From assembly GCF_001665875.1 (NCBI RefSeq), contig NZ_LZTA01000038.1:124001-188000 (forward strand): a stretch of 64,000 bases of DNA, in the 5' to 3' direction. The notes below the pieces were generated by a model. The model ran no database searches, was not told the origin of the DNA, and saw only the letters and a list, made by a program, of their open reading frames with translations. Position numbers and translations under genes: made by a program. This document shows, piece by piece, positions 24,412 through 35,100 of this stretch (position 1 is its first letter; every line of letters starts with the position of its first letter). Source of the DNA: Mycobacterium sp. 852002-40037_SCH5390672. Lineage in GTDB: Bacteria > Actinomycetota > Actinomycetes > Mycobacteriales > Mycobacteriaceae.

Positions 24412-25758
24412 ATGAACAATGACTGGCGCAGCTATCCATTTCAGTTGGTGCCCGGCGATGACCAGTTGAAGTTCCCCGCCGCTGAAGGCGAACATCCCGA
24501 CCAGGAATCCGACACCTGGTTCATCGCCGGTCAGCTTGATACGGCGACCGATCAATCGTTTGCCTTCCTGACCATCTTCAACAAGAACCGGCCCGGGGGG
24601 ACGGTGGTCGCGGACTTCTACACGATGGCGCTTTTCGACCTCGACACCGGCGATTACGGCACCTTCACCGATTACGACATGCCGCCGGCGAATATGGAGC
24701 CGGGCGCCCAGCGCAAGCTGACGACGGCGATGGGCCATCTCGATATCAATTACCACAGCAGCGCCGGAACCGCGTCGTGGACGACCGGCCGCAACGGCGA
24801 TGGCGAACTGCTTCCTTACACCTACCGGGTCAGCCTGGTCGGAAGGGATCAGTCCGGTCGGCCCATGCGACTGGATCTGGCCGTAACGCCCACGCGCGCA
24901 CCGACACCGGTGGGAGCATCAACCTACAACGGAAAGATCGTCTGCTTCGGTCAAAGCGACACCTACTCCTATTTCCAGACCGGCATGGCGATGACCGGTA
25001 CGTTGCGCTGGGGCGACGTGGTACAGCAGGTGTCGGGCACCAGTGGGCACGTCGATCGGCAGTGGTTCCCGAGGTACGCCGGGGGCGGGGGATCCGGGGG
25101 AGACCCGCGGGCCAGGTCGCACGAATGGCGCACGATCAACTTCGACAACGGTGTCGACCTGAGCATCTGGCGCCAGTTCGACCGCGCGGATGGCAATGCG
25201 CTGCAGCCCTTCACCGGCATCACGACGAGTCACCCGGACCCCGCGATCGCGCCGGAATGTGCCGAAGACATCGAGGTCACGGTCAGCAGCTACGTGCGCT
25301 GGCCCGAGGCGATGCGACCCCTGCTGCGGCCCCTCGCCGCGGCCCGATACATGCCCGATCGGCACCGGATCACCTGTCCCACCCTGCAATTGGATCTCAT
25401 CGGAGAGCCCTTGGTGGCGGCCCCCGCGCACGGCCTGCCGATCGAGTATATGGAGGGCCCATACCGCTACCAAGGGACAATGTGGGGAAAACCGGTGACG
25501 GGCTTCGCTTTCAATGAGCGCTCGCTGGCCCTGTACCGGGAGTGGGAACTCGTCGACGTGCTGTCTACCACTGTCGCGAACCTGGCGCCGCCGGCCCCCG
25601 AGTTGCAGACCATGGTGGATCAAGTGGTGCCGCTGGTGGCCGCCGGCCGGCGCAAGGCGGCGGTTGAGCTGCTGTTCAGCTCGGCGCCCGTCGAAAACGA
25701 CGCGCTGGCAATGCTTCTCGACGATCTGATCGCGGTGCTTTCAGCCGACGGCAGTTGA
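24412..25758 (+). CDS. AttH/CrtC-like lipocalin-type protein (carotenoid 1,2-hydratase family)
   Basis: 448 residues resembling the AttH/CrtC lipocalin-like family: an N-terminal beta-barrel half (WRSYPFQLVPGDDQLKFP, DTWFIAGQLDT, TYSYFQTGMAMTGTLRWGD) and a second half starting VSGTSGHVDRQWFPRY with a WRTINFDNGVDLSIWRQFD strand. Relatives include carotenoid 1,2-hydratase and proteins acting on terpenoids. There is no signal peptide, so it is probably cytosolic. Its 3' end overlaps the convergent Rieske gene by 18 bases. An isoprenoid-like substrate would fit the cluster, but the catalytic residues are not certain. Confidence 0.7.
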   Translation: MNNDWRSYPFQLVPGDDQLKFPAAEGEHPDQESDTWFIAGQLDTATDQSFAFLTIFNKNRPGGTVVADFYTMALFDLDTGDYGTFTDYDMPPANMEPGAQRKLTTAMGHLDINYHSSAGTASWTTGRNGDGELLPYTYRVSLVGRDQSGRPMRLDLAVTPTRAPTPVGASTYNGKIVCFGQSDTYSYFQTGMAMTGTLRWGDVVQQVSGTSGHVDRQWFPRYAGGGGSGGDPRARSHEWRTINFDNGVDLSIWRQFDRADGNALQPFTGITTSHPDPAIAPECAEDIEVTVSSYVRWPEAMRPLLRPLAAARYMPDRHRITCPTLQLDLIGEPLVAAPAHGLPIEYMEGPYRYQGTMWGKPVTGFAFNERSLALYREWELVDVLSTTVANLAPPAPELQTMVDQVVPLVAAGRRKAAVELLFSSAPVENDALAMLLDDLIAVLSADGS

Positions 25759-26892
25759 CCGCGAAAGCGCCTGGGCCCATGTGAGGTGGCGATGCTGCAA
25801 TCCTGGCTCGTTGCGGCCGAAGACCAGGTGGTCGCGGGCTCCCGACTCGAGATTGGCTTGCAGCCCCTCGACCAGCCGGTAGTCCTCGTCTCGCACGGTG
25901 GCGTGCGCGTATTCGAAGACGGCTTGGGCGCCTGCGGCCATCGACTCGTCGGAGAGGTCCTGCGGTGTTGCGTTCTGGTGGACGGTGATTGACCTGCCGG
26001 GCCGATCCCCGGGGTAGACCCGGAACAGCTCACCGTTGGCGATTGTCACCGAAAGCACGATGTTGGGGAACAGCGCGTAGATCACCACCATGTTGTGGAA
26101 CGGATTCCACTGTTCCACGGGCATGTCCTCGAGCTCCAGGATGGTATTGAGCGGGAAGATCAGCCGGTGGTGCGGCCCGTAGGAGTCGAACACCGTGCAG
26201 TTGCTGCGCGCGATCGTGGCGAAGGTCTGCTGATGGACGGTGGCGAAATGGTAGTTCTCGGCGAAAGTGTCGATTGCCAGCTTCCAGTTGATCGGCGAGT
26301 CCAGCACCTTCTCGCCCAACGGGGACCAGCGCCCGATGCCCCACGAGTCGAGTTCCTCGGCAAGCGGGCCCAGGTGCGCGGCCACGTCCAATGGTGCCGC
26401 GGGATCCAGTGCCACCCAAAGGAACCCAGCGAATTCGGTGGCCGGGAGTTCGGTCAGGCCATCGGACTTGACGGCCACTTCCGGGAACCCCTCGCGTCCC
26501 GGAAGTGCCACCAAGTGCCCGGAATTGTCGTATGTCCAGGCGTGGTACGGGCAGCTGAACCGCTTGGCGATACCGCATCCCGTCACCACCTGCGACTGGC
26601 GATGCAGGCAGACGTTGTTGAACGCCTTCACAGATCCGTCGGAGGTTCTGGTCAGCAGGATCGATCGCCCCATCACCGTCTTGGTGCAAAACGCGCCGGG
26701 GGCGGGAAGTTCCGACACGTAGCCGACCAGCTGAGGACTGGCCAACAGCATGGCTCGGTCGTGGTTGTGCCGCTCGATACCCGTGTAGTCCTTCGCGTCG
26801 ACCGTGTGCTGGCCGGGGGCGAGATCCGTCGCCTTGTCCCGTGCCAGCTTCAACGCACGCCGGGTCAGGTCGATGAGCTGGTCGTGTTCCAT
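25741..26892 (-). CDS. Rieske-type aromatic-ring-hydroxylating oxygenase, alpha subunit
   Basis: 383 residues. The Rieske domain has VCLHRQSQVVTGCG and CPYHAWTYDNSGHL; the catalytic domain has DTFAENYHFATVH with the iron-binding His pair. It is of the phenylpropionate/carnitine-oxygenase type (oxygenase subunit alone, no beta subunit nearby). It would need a separate reductase. ATG 26892 has no clear Shine-Dalgarno, but a MerR-type promoter with a 19-base spacer places its -10 six bases upstream, so the mRNA is likely leaderless. It is divergent from the MerR gene, which is the obvious regulator. Confidence 0.88.
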   Translation of the reverse strand: MEHDQLIDLTRRALKLARDKATDLAPGQHTVDAKDYTGIERHNHDRAMLLASPQLVGYVSELPAPGAFCTKTVMGRSILLTRTSDGSVKAFNNVCLHRQSQVVTGCGIAKRFSCPYHAWTYDNSGHLVALPGREGFPEVAVKSDGLTELPATEFAGFLWVALDPAAPLDVAAHLGPLAEELDSWGIGRWSPLGEKVLDSPINWKLAIDTFAENYHFATVHQQTFATIARSNCTVFDSYGPHHRLIFPLNTILELEDMPVEQWNPFHNMVVIYALFPNIVLSVTIANGELFRVYPGDRPGRSITVHQNATPQDLSDESMAAGAQAVFEYAHATVRDEDYRLVEGLQANLESGARDHLVFGRNEPGLQHRHLTWAQALSRSTAVG

Positions 26893-26898
26893 CTGCCC

Positions 26899-26929
26899 AG
26901 TACAGACCTTGCGACAGTTGTAAGGTCAA
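26899..26929 (-). promoter_or_regulatory. MerR-type promoter with 19-base spacer and internal dyad
   Basis: On the minus strand TTGACC (26929-26924) and TGTACT (26904-26899) are 19 bases apart, the over-long spacing typical of MerR-activated promoters. Inside is the dyad ACCTTACAAC-T-GTCGCAAGGT (26926-26906), symmetric at 8 of 10 positions. On the plus strand TAAGGT (26921-26926) precedes GTG 26933 by six bases and could be the leaderless merR promoter. Confidence 0.7.
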
Positions 26930-26932
26930 GGA

Positions 26933-27847
26933 GTGGCTGAGCAGTTGCTGATCGGCGACGTCACGGCCTTGACCGGCATCGCTTCCGGGCGTATTCGCCA
27001 TTACGAGAAAATCGGTTTGCTGCACGCGCAACACCTGTCCAACGGCTACCGGGTCTTCGATGTCGAGCAGGTCCTCGACTTGTTGCGTATCGACCTGATG
27101 CGCAGTCTTGGCGTCAGTATCAATGACATTCAGCGGTTGATCGAAGGTGGGCACAGCACGCTGGCCGGCCTGCTCGACGACCACCGAACGCTGCTGACGC
27201 AGCAACGGGAGCGGCTTGACCAACTGATTCGGGCCTTGGATGAATCCTGCGCCCAGGCCCGTGCCGCCACCGAACCCGCCGGCGCCGACCTCAACGAACG
27301 CATCCTGCACCGCTTGGCGACGACGCACCGCGACAGTATCGGTGTGATCGGGCGGCTCAGCGCCCCACTCTCTTCGCCCGTGGCCGCGATGTATGCGGAC
27401 TTGTTCGACGAGTGGGATCTACCGGTTCCGGCCTTGTTCGGGCAAATGGTGCTGCCGACCGCGGCCAGCACCCTGTTGTCGCAACTGGCGGAGACACCGG
27501 GCCACGAGGTGCTGTTCGATCGGTTGCGCAACCTGGCCGCCGACGTGATCGCGTTGGGCGAAGACGATTCGGCGGCACGAGAACTTGCGCACAACTGGAT
27601 CGACCGGCAGCTCGCGGACCCGCTGCCCGACGACGTGGTCGGGGTGCTGCGGGGTGTGCAACCGCTGTTGGAGCACGATCCGGTGATCGTGCAGGGATTT
27701 CGCGCCTGGGCGGGATCGATCAGTCCGGCTGCCGCCCGCTTCATCGAGGAGATCGCCCAGCAGTCCGCCCGCCTCGGATTGGAAGCTGTGAGCGTCATCG
27801 TGCTGCCCGCGCACCCACCAGTTCAAACGAACGATGCGGCACTGTGA
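26933..27847 (+). CDS. MerR-family transcriptional regulator
   Basis: 304 residues. Residues 5-70 form the MerR winged helix (LLIGDVTALTGIASGRIRHYEKIGLLHAQHLSNGYRVFDVEQVLDLLRIDLMRSLGVSINDIQRLIE can be followed as helix, wing and helix), residues 75-115 form the dimerising coiled coil, and a long helical C-terminal domain of about 180 residues resembles TipA-like effector domains. No metal-binding Cys cluster is present, so an organic ligand is likelier than a metal. GTG 26933 starts the gene. Its dyad-containing divergent promoter suggests it activates the Rieske oxygenase gene when the substrate is present. Confidence 0.85.
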   Translation: MAEQLLIGDVTALTGIASGRIRHYEKIGLLHAQHLSNGYRVFDVEQVLDLLRIDLMRSLGVSINDIQRLIEGGHSTLAGLLDDHRTLLTQQRERLDQLIRALDESCAQARAATEPAGADLNERILHRLATTHRDSIGVIGRLSAPLSSPVAAMYADLFDEWDLPVPALFGQMVLPTAASTLLSQLAETPGHEVLFDRLRNLAADVIALGEDDSAARELAHNWIDRQLADPLPDDVVGVLRGVQPLLEHDPVIVQGFRAWAGSISPAAARFIEEIAQQSARLGLEAVSVIVLPAHPPVQTNDAAL

Positions 27848-27851
27848 TGCA

Positions 27852-27882
27852 CATGTGACCAGTGTGATCAATGTGTCACATG
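27852..27882. promoter_or_regulatory. Inverted repeat upstream of the DUF1906 gene
   Basis: Perfect 8-base arms CATGTGAC and GTCACATG around 15 bases, ending 25 bases before the GTG start. The inside contains TGTGA-N8-TCACA, which resembles a CRP-type site (usual spacing N6). A CRP-like protein or another dimeric regulator could bind. Confidence 0.35.
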
Positions 27883-27907
27883 GGGTGTCTGTCGTACTCT
27901 GTGGCTT

Positions 27908-28630
27908 GTGTCATCCGTTTCGCGACGCGATTTGCTCAAATTCGCGGCCGCAACGCCGGCCCTGCTGGGCCTTGGCGCCGCGGGCGCTTCCCTGAGTGTC
28001 GCGCCGGCAGCGGCGTCGCTCGGCACTTTGTTGGACTATGCGGCAGGAATCATTCCGGCCAGCCAGATCCGGGCCGCGGGCGCCGTGGGGTCAATCCGGT
28101 ACGTATCGGACCGCCGCCCCGGCGGCAACTGGATGCTGGGCAAGCCGATCCAGGTCGCCGAGGCGCGCGATCTCAATAGCAACGGCCTCAAAATCGTGTC
28201 CTGTTATCAGTACGGCAAGGCCAGCACCGCGGACTGGCTGGGCGGTGCCAACGCCGGGTTGCAGCATGCGCAGCGCGGGATGCAGCTGCACGCCGCGGCC
28301 GGTGGGCCCGCCAGCGCACCCATTTATGCCTCGATCGACGACGATCCCTCCTACGAGCAGTACAAAAGCCAGGTGGCGCCCTACCTGCGGTCCTGGGAGT
28401 CGGTAATCGGTCATCAGCGCACAGGCGTGTACGCCAATTCGAAAACCATCGACTGGGCGCTGCACGATGGATTGGGCTCCTACTTCTGGCAGCACAACTG
28501 GGGCTCGCCCAAGGGATACGCCCACCCGGCCGCTAATTTGCACCAGGTTGAAATCGACAAACGCAGCGTCGGTGGGGTCGGCGTGGACATCAACGAGATC
28601 CTCAAGCCCCAATTCGGGCAGTGGGCCTAG
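27908..28630 (+). CDS. Tat-exported DUF1906 glycoside-hydrolase-like protein (Rv2525c homologue)
   Basis: 240 residues. The N-terminus has a twin-arginine signal (SRRDLLKFAAATPALLGLG) with a likely Ala-x-Ala cleavage near residue 36. The mature part is a DUF1906 TIM-barrel-like domain (YVSDRRPGGNWMLGKP, IVSCYQYGK, IYASIDDDPSYEQY, GVYANSKTIDWAL, YFWQHNWGS, HQVEIDKR). It matches what I recall of M. tuberculosis Rv2525c, a Tat substrate linked to the cell wall, likewise next to fas. Start GTG 27908; a GTG two codons downstream is an alternative. A glycan substrate is expected but not proven. Confidence 0.92.
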   Translation: MSSVSRRDLLKFAAATPALLGLGAAGASLSVAPAAASLGTLLDYAAGIIPASQIRAAGAVGSIRYVSDRRPGGNWMLGKPIQVAEARDLNSNGLKIVSCYQYGKASTADWLGGANAGLQHAQRGMQLHAAAGGPASAPIYASIDDDPSYEQYKSQVAPYLRSWESVIGHQRTGVYANSKTIDWALHDGLGSYFWQHNWGSPKGYAHPAANLHQVEIDKRSVGGVGVDINEILKPQFGQWA

Positions 28631-29158
28631 CGCCCGATGCCGTCGCCCGGCCCGGCCGGGACTCGGACTCTTAAAATTTCCAGCAAACACTCGTTCGCTC
28701 ATTTCCCGGACGGGTGCGGGCGGGCGATCGCCGTCGGATGCTGTCGATCGCGCCGAGACGGCGCTCCGCAGCCCAAAAAATTTATATAACGATTCGATAA
28801 CAAGACTGCCTTGATCTGCGCTGTTGTAGCTACTCGACCGTAACCACCTGCATGCAGCGGGTTTGTCAATCGCGTCCGCGCCACCGGTGAAACCGCGTGT
28901 TACCCAGGACACGGTTACCCATGCGTAGAACTCACCAGTAACCGATCAGCACGCGAAACAACGGTCCATCCTTATGACACTCTTAGTACAGCCGATGGAG
29001 TCCGTCGCGCCGCCCGCATCACTCGGGCGGTCCGCCGACAACACACTGGCCAGCCGTTTCCCGGCTGTGATTCGACGCGGAATCGACAGAACCCCGCCCG
29101 GCGGTGGTGACCGCCAGACGAACGAGACCTAAAGACGCATACAGGGGAGACAGACAAG
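28631..29158 (+). promoter_or_regulatory. Long 5' region of fas
   Basis: A 528-base gap without a gene. An AT-rich patch near 28778-28800 (TTTATATAAC, CGATAAC) is the likeliest promoter core. Further down are four GTAAC/GTTAC half sites (about 28839, 28899, 28914 and 28938); two form inverted arms CGGTTAC (28912-28918) and GTAACCG (28938-28944). In M. tuberculosis the fas-acpS operon is activated by FasR, and these could be its sites. GGGGAGAC precedes GTG 29159. A transcript starting near 28800 would have a long leader. Confidence 0.45.
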
Positions 29159-32100
29159 GTGACGATCCACGAGCACGACCGGGTGTCCGCTGACCGCGAC
29201 GGGCATGGCCCGCACGGGAGCAAGCACCCACCAGCCGGGGACACCCATGCTCTTGTCGACCGCCTGACGGCCGGCGAGCCGTACGCCGTGGCATTCGGCG
29301 GCCAGGGCAGTGCCTGGCTGGAGACCCTGGAAGAACTGGTGTCGTCGGCCGGCATCGAGTCCGACCTGGCAACGCTTGTCGGTGAGGTGAACCTGCTGCT
29401 CGAGCCGGTGGCCAAAGAGCTCGTCGTAGTGCGTCCGATCGGCTTCGAGCCGCTGTCCTGGGTACGTGCGCTGGCGGCCGAGGATCCGATCCCGTCGGAC
29501 AAGCACCTGACCTCGGCGGCGGTCTCGATACCGGGCGTGCTGCTCACCCAGATCGCGGCCGTGCGTGCGCTGGCACGGCAAGGCATGGATTTGAAGGCGA
29601 CGCCGCCGGTGGCTGTGGCCGGACATTCGCAAGGTGTGCTCGCCGTCGAGGCGCTGAAGGCCGGGGGTGCCCGCGATGTCGAGCTGATGGCCTTGGCCCA
29701 GCTGATCGGTGCGGCCGGGACGCTGGTGGCCCGTCGGCGCGGAATCTCGATCCTGGGCGACCGCCCGCCGATGGTGTCGGTTACCAACGCCGATCCTGAA
29801 CGCATCGGCCGGCTGCTCGGGGAGTTCGCGCAGGACGTGCGCACCGTGTTGCCGCCCGTGTTGTCCATCCGCAACGGCCGCCGTTCGGTCGTCATCACCG
29901 GCACCCCGGAACAGCTGTCCCGTTTCGAGCTCTATTGCCAGCAGATCTCGGAGAAGGAAGAAGCCGATCGCAAGAACAAGCTGCGCGGGGGCGACGTCTT
30001 CTCGCCGGTCTTCGATCCGGTGCAGGTCGAGGTGGGCTTCCACACGCCCCGGCTGGCCGACGGCATCGACATCGTCGGCAGCTGGGCCGAGAAGGTCGGC
30101 CTGGACGTGGAGCTGGCCCGGCAACTGACCGAGTCGATCCTGGTGCGTCCGGTGGACTGGGTGGAGGAGATCACCCGTGTCAACGACGCCGGTGCTCGGT
30201 GGATTCTCGACCTGGGGCCCGGCGACATCTTGACCCGGCTGACCGCGCCGGTGATCCGTGGCCTCGGCGTGGGCATCGTGCCCGCCGCGACCCGCGGCGG
30301 GCAGCGCAACCTCTTCACCGTCGGCGCCGTTCCCGAGGTGGCGCGGGCCTGGTCGAGCTACGCTCCGACGCTGGTTCGCCTGCCCGACGGCAGGGTCAAG
30401 CTCTCGACGAAATTCACCCGGCTGACCGGTCGCTCGCCGATCCTGCTGGCCGGCATGACCCCGACCACCGTCGACGCCGAGATCGTGGCCGCCGCGGCGA
30501 ACGCCGGGCACTGGGCCGAGCTTGCCGGTGGCGGGCAGGTCACCGAGGAGATCTTCGCCGACCGCGTCGAGCAGCTGGCCGGGCTGCTCGAGGACGGCCG
30601 TACCTACCAGTTCAACGCGCTGTTCCTGGACCCGTATCTGTGGAAGCTGCAGGTCGGCGGCAAGCGGCTGGTGCAGAAGGCGCGCCAGTCTGGCGCGGCC
30701 ATCGACGGTCTGGTGATCAGCGCCGGCATCCCGGATCTGGAGGAGGCCGTCGAGCTGATCGAGGAGCTCGGCGAGGTCGGCATCAGTCACGTCGTCTTCA
30801 AGCCCGGCACCGTCGAGCAGATCCGTTCGGTCATCCGCATCGCGACCGAGGTGTCCACCAAGCCGGTGATCGCGCACATCGAGGGGGGACGCGCCGGCGG
30901 CCACCACTCCTGGGAAGACCTCGACGATCTGCTGCTGGCGACCTACTCGGAATTGCGGTCGCGCTCCAACATCACCGTCTGCGTCGGCGGTGGTATCGGC
31001 ACGCCCGAGCGGGCGGCCGAATACCTGTCCGGACGCTGGGCGCAGGCATACGGCTTCCCGCTGATGCCGATCGACGGCATCCTGGTCGGCACCGCGGCGA
31101 TGGCGGCCAAGGAGGCCACCACCTCGCCGTCGGTCAAGCGGATGCTGGTCGAAACCCAGGGCACCGATCAGTGGATCGGCGCCGGAAAAGCCTCGGGCGG
31201 AATGGCATCCAGCCGTAGCCAGCTCGGTGCGGACATCCACGAGATCGACAACAGCGCCTCGCGGTGCGGCCGGCTTCTCGACGAGGTCGCCGGGGATGCG
31301 GACGCCGTCGCGGAGCGTCGCGACGAGATCATCGCGGCGATGGCCAACACCGCGAAGCCGTACTTCGGCGATGCCGGTGAGATGACCTACCTGCAGTGGC
31401 TGCAGCGCTACGTCGAGTTGTCCATCGGGGACGGCGATTCCACCGCCGACACCGCTGCCCCGGGCAGCCCGTGGCTGGCCGACACCTGGCGCGACCGTTT
31501 CCAGCAGATGCTGCAGCGGGCCGAGGCGCGTTTGCATGCCCAGGATTTCGGTCCCATCGAGACGCTGTTCGACGGCTCCACCGACGACGGCGCGCGGCTG
31601 CTGGAAAATCCTGCGGAGGCCATCGCCACACTGCTGGTGCACTACCCCGACGCCGAACGCGTGCAGTTGCACCCGGCCGACGTCCCGTTCTTCGTCACGC
31701 TGTGCAAGATGCTGGGCAAGCCGGTCAACTTTGTGCCGGTGATCGACAAGGACGTGCGGCGCTGGTGGCGCAGCGACTCGCTGTGGCAGGCGCACGACGC
31801 CCGCTACGACGCCGATCAGGTCTGCATCATTCCGGGTACCGCGGCGGTCGCCGGCATCACCCGGATGGACGAGCCCGTCGGTGAACTGCTGGACCGCTTC
31901 GAGCAGGCCGCCATCGACGAGGCGCTCGCCGCCGATGCGCAGCCCAAGGCCGTCACGTCACGCCGAACGGGCCGCGCCGACGTGACCGGGCCGCTGGCCG
32001 TCGTGCTGGACGCCCCCGATGTCCAGTGGGCCGGCCGCACCGCGACCAACCCGGTTCATCGAATCGCCGATCCGGCCGACTGGCTGGTCCATGACGGACC

Positions 32101-35100
32101 CGAGAGCCGCCGCGCCACCCATTCGTCCACCGGGGCCCGGCTGCAGGTCGACGGCGAGGGTGTCGTGCTCAGTGTCCCGGTGTCGGGCACCTGGATCGAT
32201 ATCCCCTTCACCTTGCCCCCCAACACTGTTGACGGCGCCACCCCGGTGGTCTCCACCGAGGATGCCGCCACCGCCATGCGTGCCGTGCTGGCCATCGCCG
32301 CCGGCGTCGACGGGCCCGAGTTCTTGCCGGCGGTCACCGACGGCACGGCCACGGTCACGGTGGACTGGGACCCCGAGCGGGTCGCCGACCACACCGGAGT
32401 CACGGCCACCTTCGGAGAACCGTTGGCGCCCAGCCTCTCCACGGTACCCGACGCACTCGTCGGGCCCTGCTGGCCCGCCGTCTTCTCGGCGATCGGCTCG
32501 GCCGTCACCGACGCAGGCGTTCCGGTCGTCGAGGGCCTGCTGAGCCTGGTCCATCTCGACCACGCCGCCCACATGGTCGGCAAGCTGCCGAAGGCCCAGT
32601 CGCAATTGGCAATCACCGCAACGGCTTCGGCGGCCGTCGACACGGACATGGGGCGCGTCGTCCCGGTTTCAATCACCATTTCGGACACCGACGGTCGGGT
32701 GATCGCCACCCTCGACGAGCGGTTCGCCATCCTGGGACGTACCGGCGCCGCCGAACTGACCGACCCGACCCGCGCCGGTGGCGCGGTCTCGCAGAACGCG
32801 ACCGACACTCCGCGCCGACGCCGCCGCGACGTCACGATCACCGCGCCGGTCGACATGCGCCCGTTCGCGGTGGTCTCCGGTGACCACAACCCGATCCACA
32901 CCGACAGGGCCGCCGCGCTGCTGGCCGGCCTGGAATCGCCCATCGTGCATGGCATGTGGCTGTCGGCCGCGGCCCAGCACGCGGTGACCGCCACCGATGG
33001 TCAGGCCCGCCCGCCGGCAAGGCTGATCGGCTGGACCGCGCGCTTCCTGGGCATGGTGCGCCCCGGCGACGAGGTCGCGTTCCGCGTCGACCGGGTCGGA
33101 ATCGACCAGGGCGCGGAGGTTTTGGAGGTCGCTGCCCGGATCGGATCGGACCTGGTGATGTCGGCGACGGCACGCCTGGCGGCCCCGCACACCGTCTATG
33201 CATTCCCCGGCCAAGGTATTCAGCACAAGGGCATGGGCATGGACGTCCGGGCCCGGTCTAAGGCAGCCCGCAAGGTGTGGGACAAAGCGGACAAGTTCAC
33301 CCGCGACACGCTGGGCTTCTCGGTCTTGCACGTGGTGCGCGACAACCCGACCAGCATCATCGCCAGTGGTGTGCACTACAACCACCCCGAGGGCGTGCTG
33401 TACCTGACGCAGTTCACCCAGGTCGCGATGGCCACGGTGGCGGCGGCGCAGGTCGCCGAGATGCGCGAGCAAGGTGCCTTCGTCGAGGATGCGATTGCCT
33501 GCGGCCACTCCGTCGGCGAGTACACCGCGCTGGCCTGCGTGACGGGTATCTACGAGCTGGAAGCCTTGTTGGAGACGGTGTTTCACCGTGGATCGAAGAT
33601 GCACGACATCGTGCCCCGCGACGAGCTGGGCCGGTCCAACTACCGGCTGGCGGCGATTCGCCCGTCGCAGATCGACCTGCCCGACGACGAGGTCCCGGGA
33701 TTTGTCGCGGGTATTGCCGCGAATACCGGTGAATTTCTCGAGATCGTCAACTTCAACCTGCGCGGCTCCCAGTATGCGATCGCAGGCACGGTGCGCGGCC
33801 TGGAGGCGCTCGAAGAAGAGGTGGAGCGGCGTCGCGAGATCACCGGCGGCAAGCGCTCGTTCATCTTGGTGCCCGGCATCGACGTGCCGTTCCACTCGCG
33901 CGTGTTGCGAGTCGGGGTGGCGGAGTTCCGGCGATCACTCGACCGAGTCATGCCGCGCGACAAGGATCCCGACGTCATCATCGGCCGCTACATCCCCAAC
34001 CTGGTGCCGCGTCCGTTCACCCTGGACCGGGACTTCATCCAGGAGATCCGCGACCTGGTGCCGGCCGAGCCGCTCGATGAGATCCTCGCCGACTACGACA
34101 CCTGGCTTGCCGAGCGCCGGATCGAGATGGCCCGCATCGTCCTGATCGAGCTGCTGGCATGGCAATTCGCCAGCCCGGTGCGCTGGATCGAAACGCAGGA
34201 CCTGCTGTTCACCGAGGAGGCCGCCGGCGGTCTGGGTGTGGAGCGCTTCGTCGAGATCGGCGTGAAGTCCGCACCGACCGTCGCGGGGCTGGCCACCAAC
34301 ACCCTCAAACTGCCCGAATATGCCCACAGCACAGTCGAAGTGCTCAACGCCGAGCGCGACGCCGCGGTGCTGTTCGCCACCGACACCGACCCCGAGCCGG
34401 AGCCCGAAGAAGAGGTGACTGCTGATTCCGGCGCTGCCGCGTCGGACGGGGCGCCCCTCTCCAATGTCGCGCCGGCTCCCGCCGCGGCTTCGTCCGGCGC
34501 TCCGCGACCCGAGGACATCGGGTTCGACGCGGCCGACGCCACGCTGGCGTTGATCGCGCTGTCGGCCAAGATGCGCATCGACCAGATCGAGGAGCTGGAC
34601 TCCATCGAATCCATCACCGACGGTGCCTCGTCGCGACGCAACCAGCTGCTGGTGGACCTCGGTTCGGAGCTGAATCTGGGCGCCATCGACGGCGCCGCCG
34701 AAGCCGACCTGGCCGGCCTGCGCGCGCAGGTGACCAAGCTGGCGCGCACCTACAAGCCTTACGGCCCAGTGCTTTCCGACGCCATCAACGACCAGCTGCG
34801 CACGGTGCTGGGACCCTCAGGTAAGCGGCCCGGTGCCATCGCCGAGCGGGTCAAGAAGACCTGGGAGCTCGGCGACGGTTGGGCCAAGCACGTCACGGTC
34901 GAGGTCGCGCTGGGAACCCGCGAGGGAACCAGTGTCCGCGGTGGCGCCATGGGCCATCTGCACGAGGGCGCACTGGCCGACGCCGCTGCCGTCGACAAGG
35001 CGATCGACGCCGCGGTGGCTTCCGTCGCCGCGCGTCGTGGCATTGCGGTGGCGTTGCCGTCTTCGGGCGGCGGCGGCGGTGGTGCGACCATCGACGCTGC

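Noticed and set aside
29129..31795. An 888-codon open frame antisense to the 5' part of fas
   Set aside because: Its product has no family features and it mirrors the strong codon bias of fas. Long antisense frames are expected in high-GC genes.
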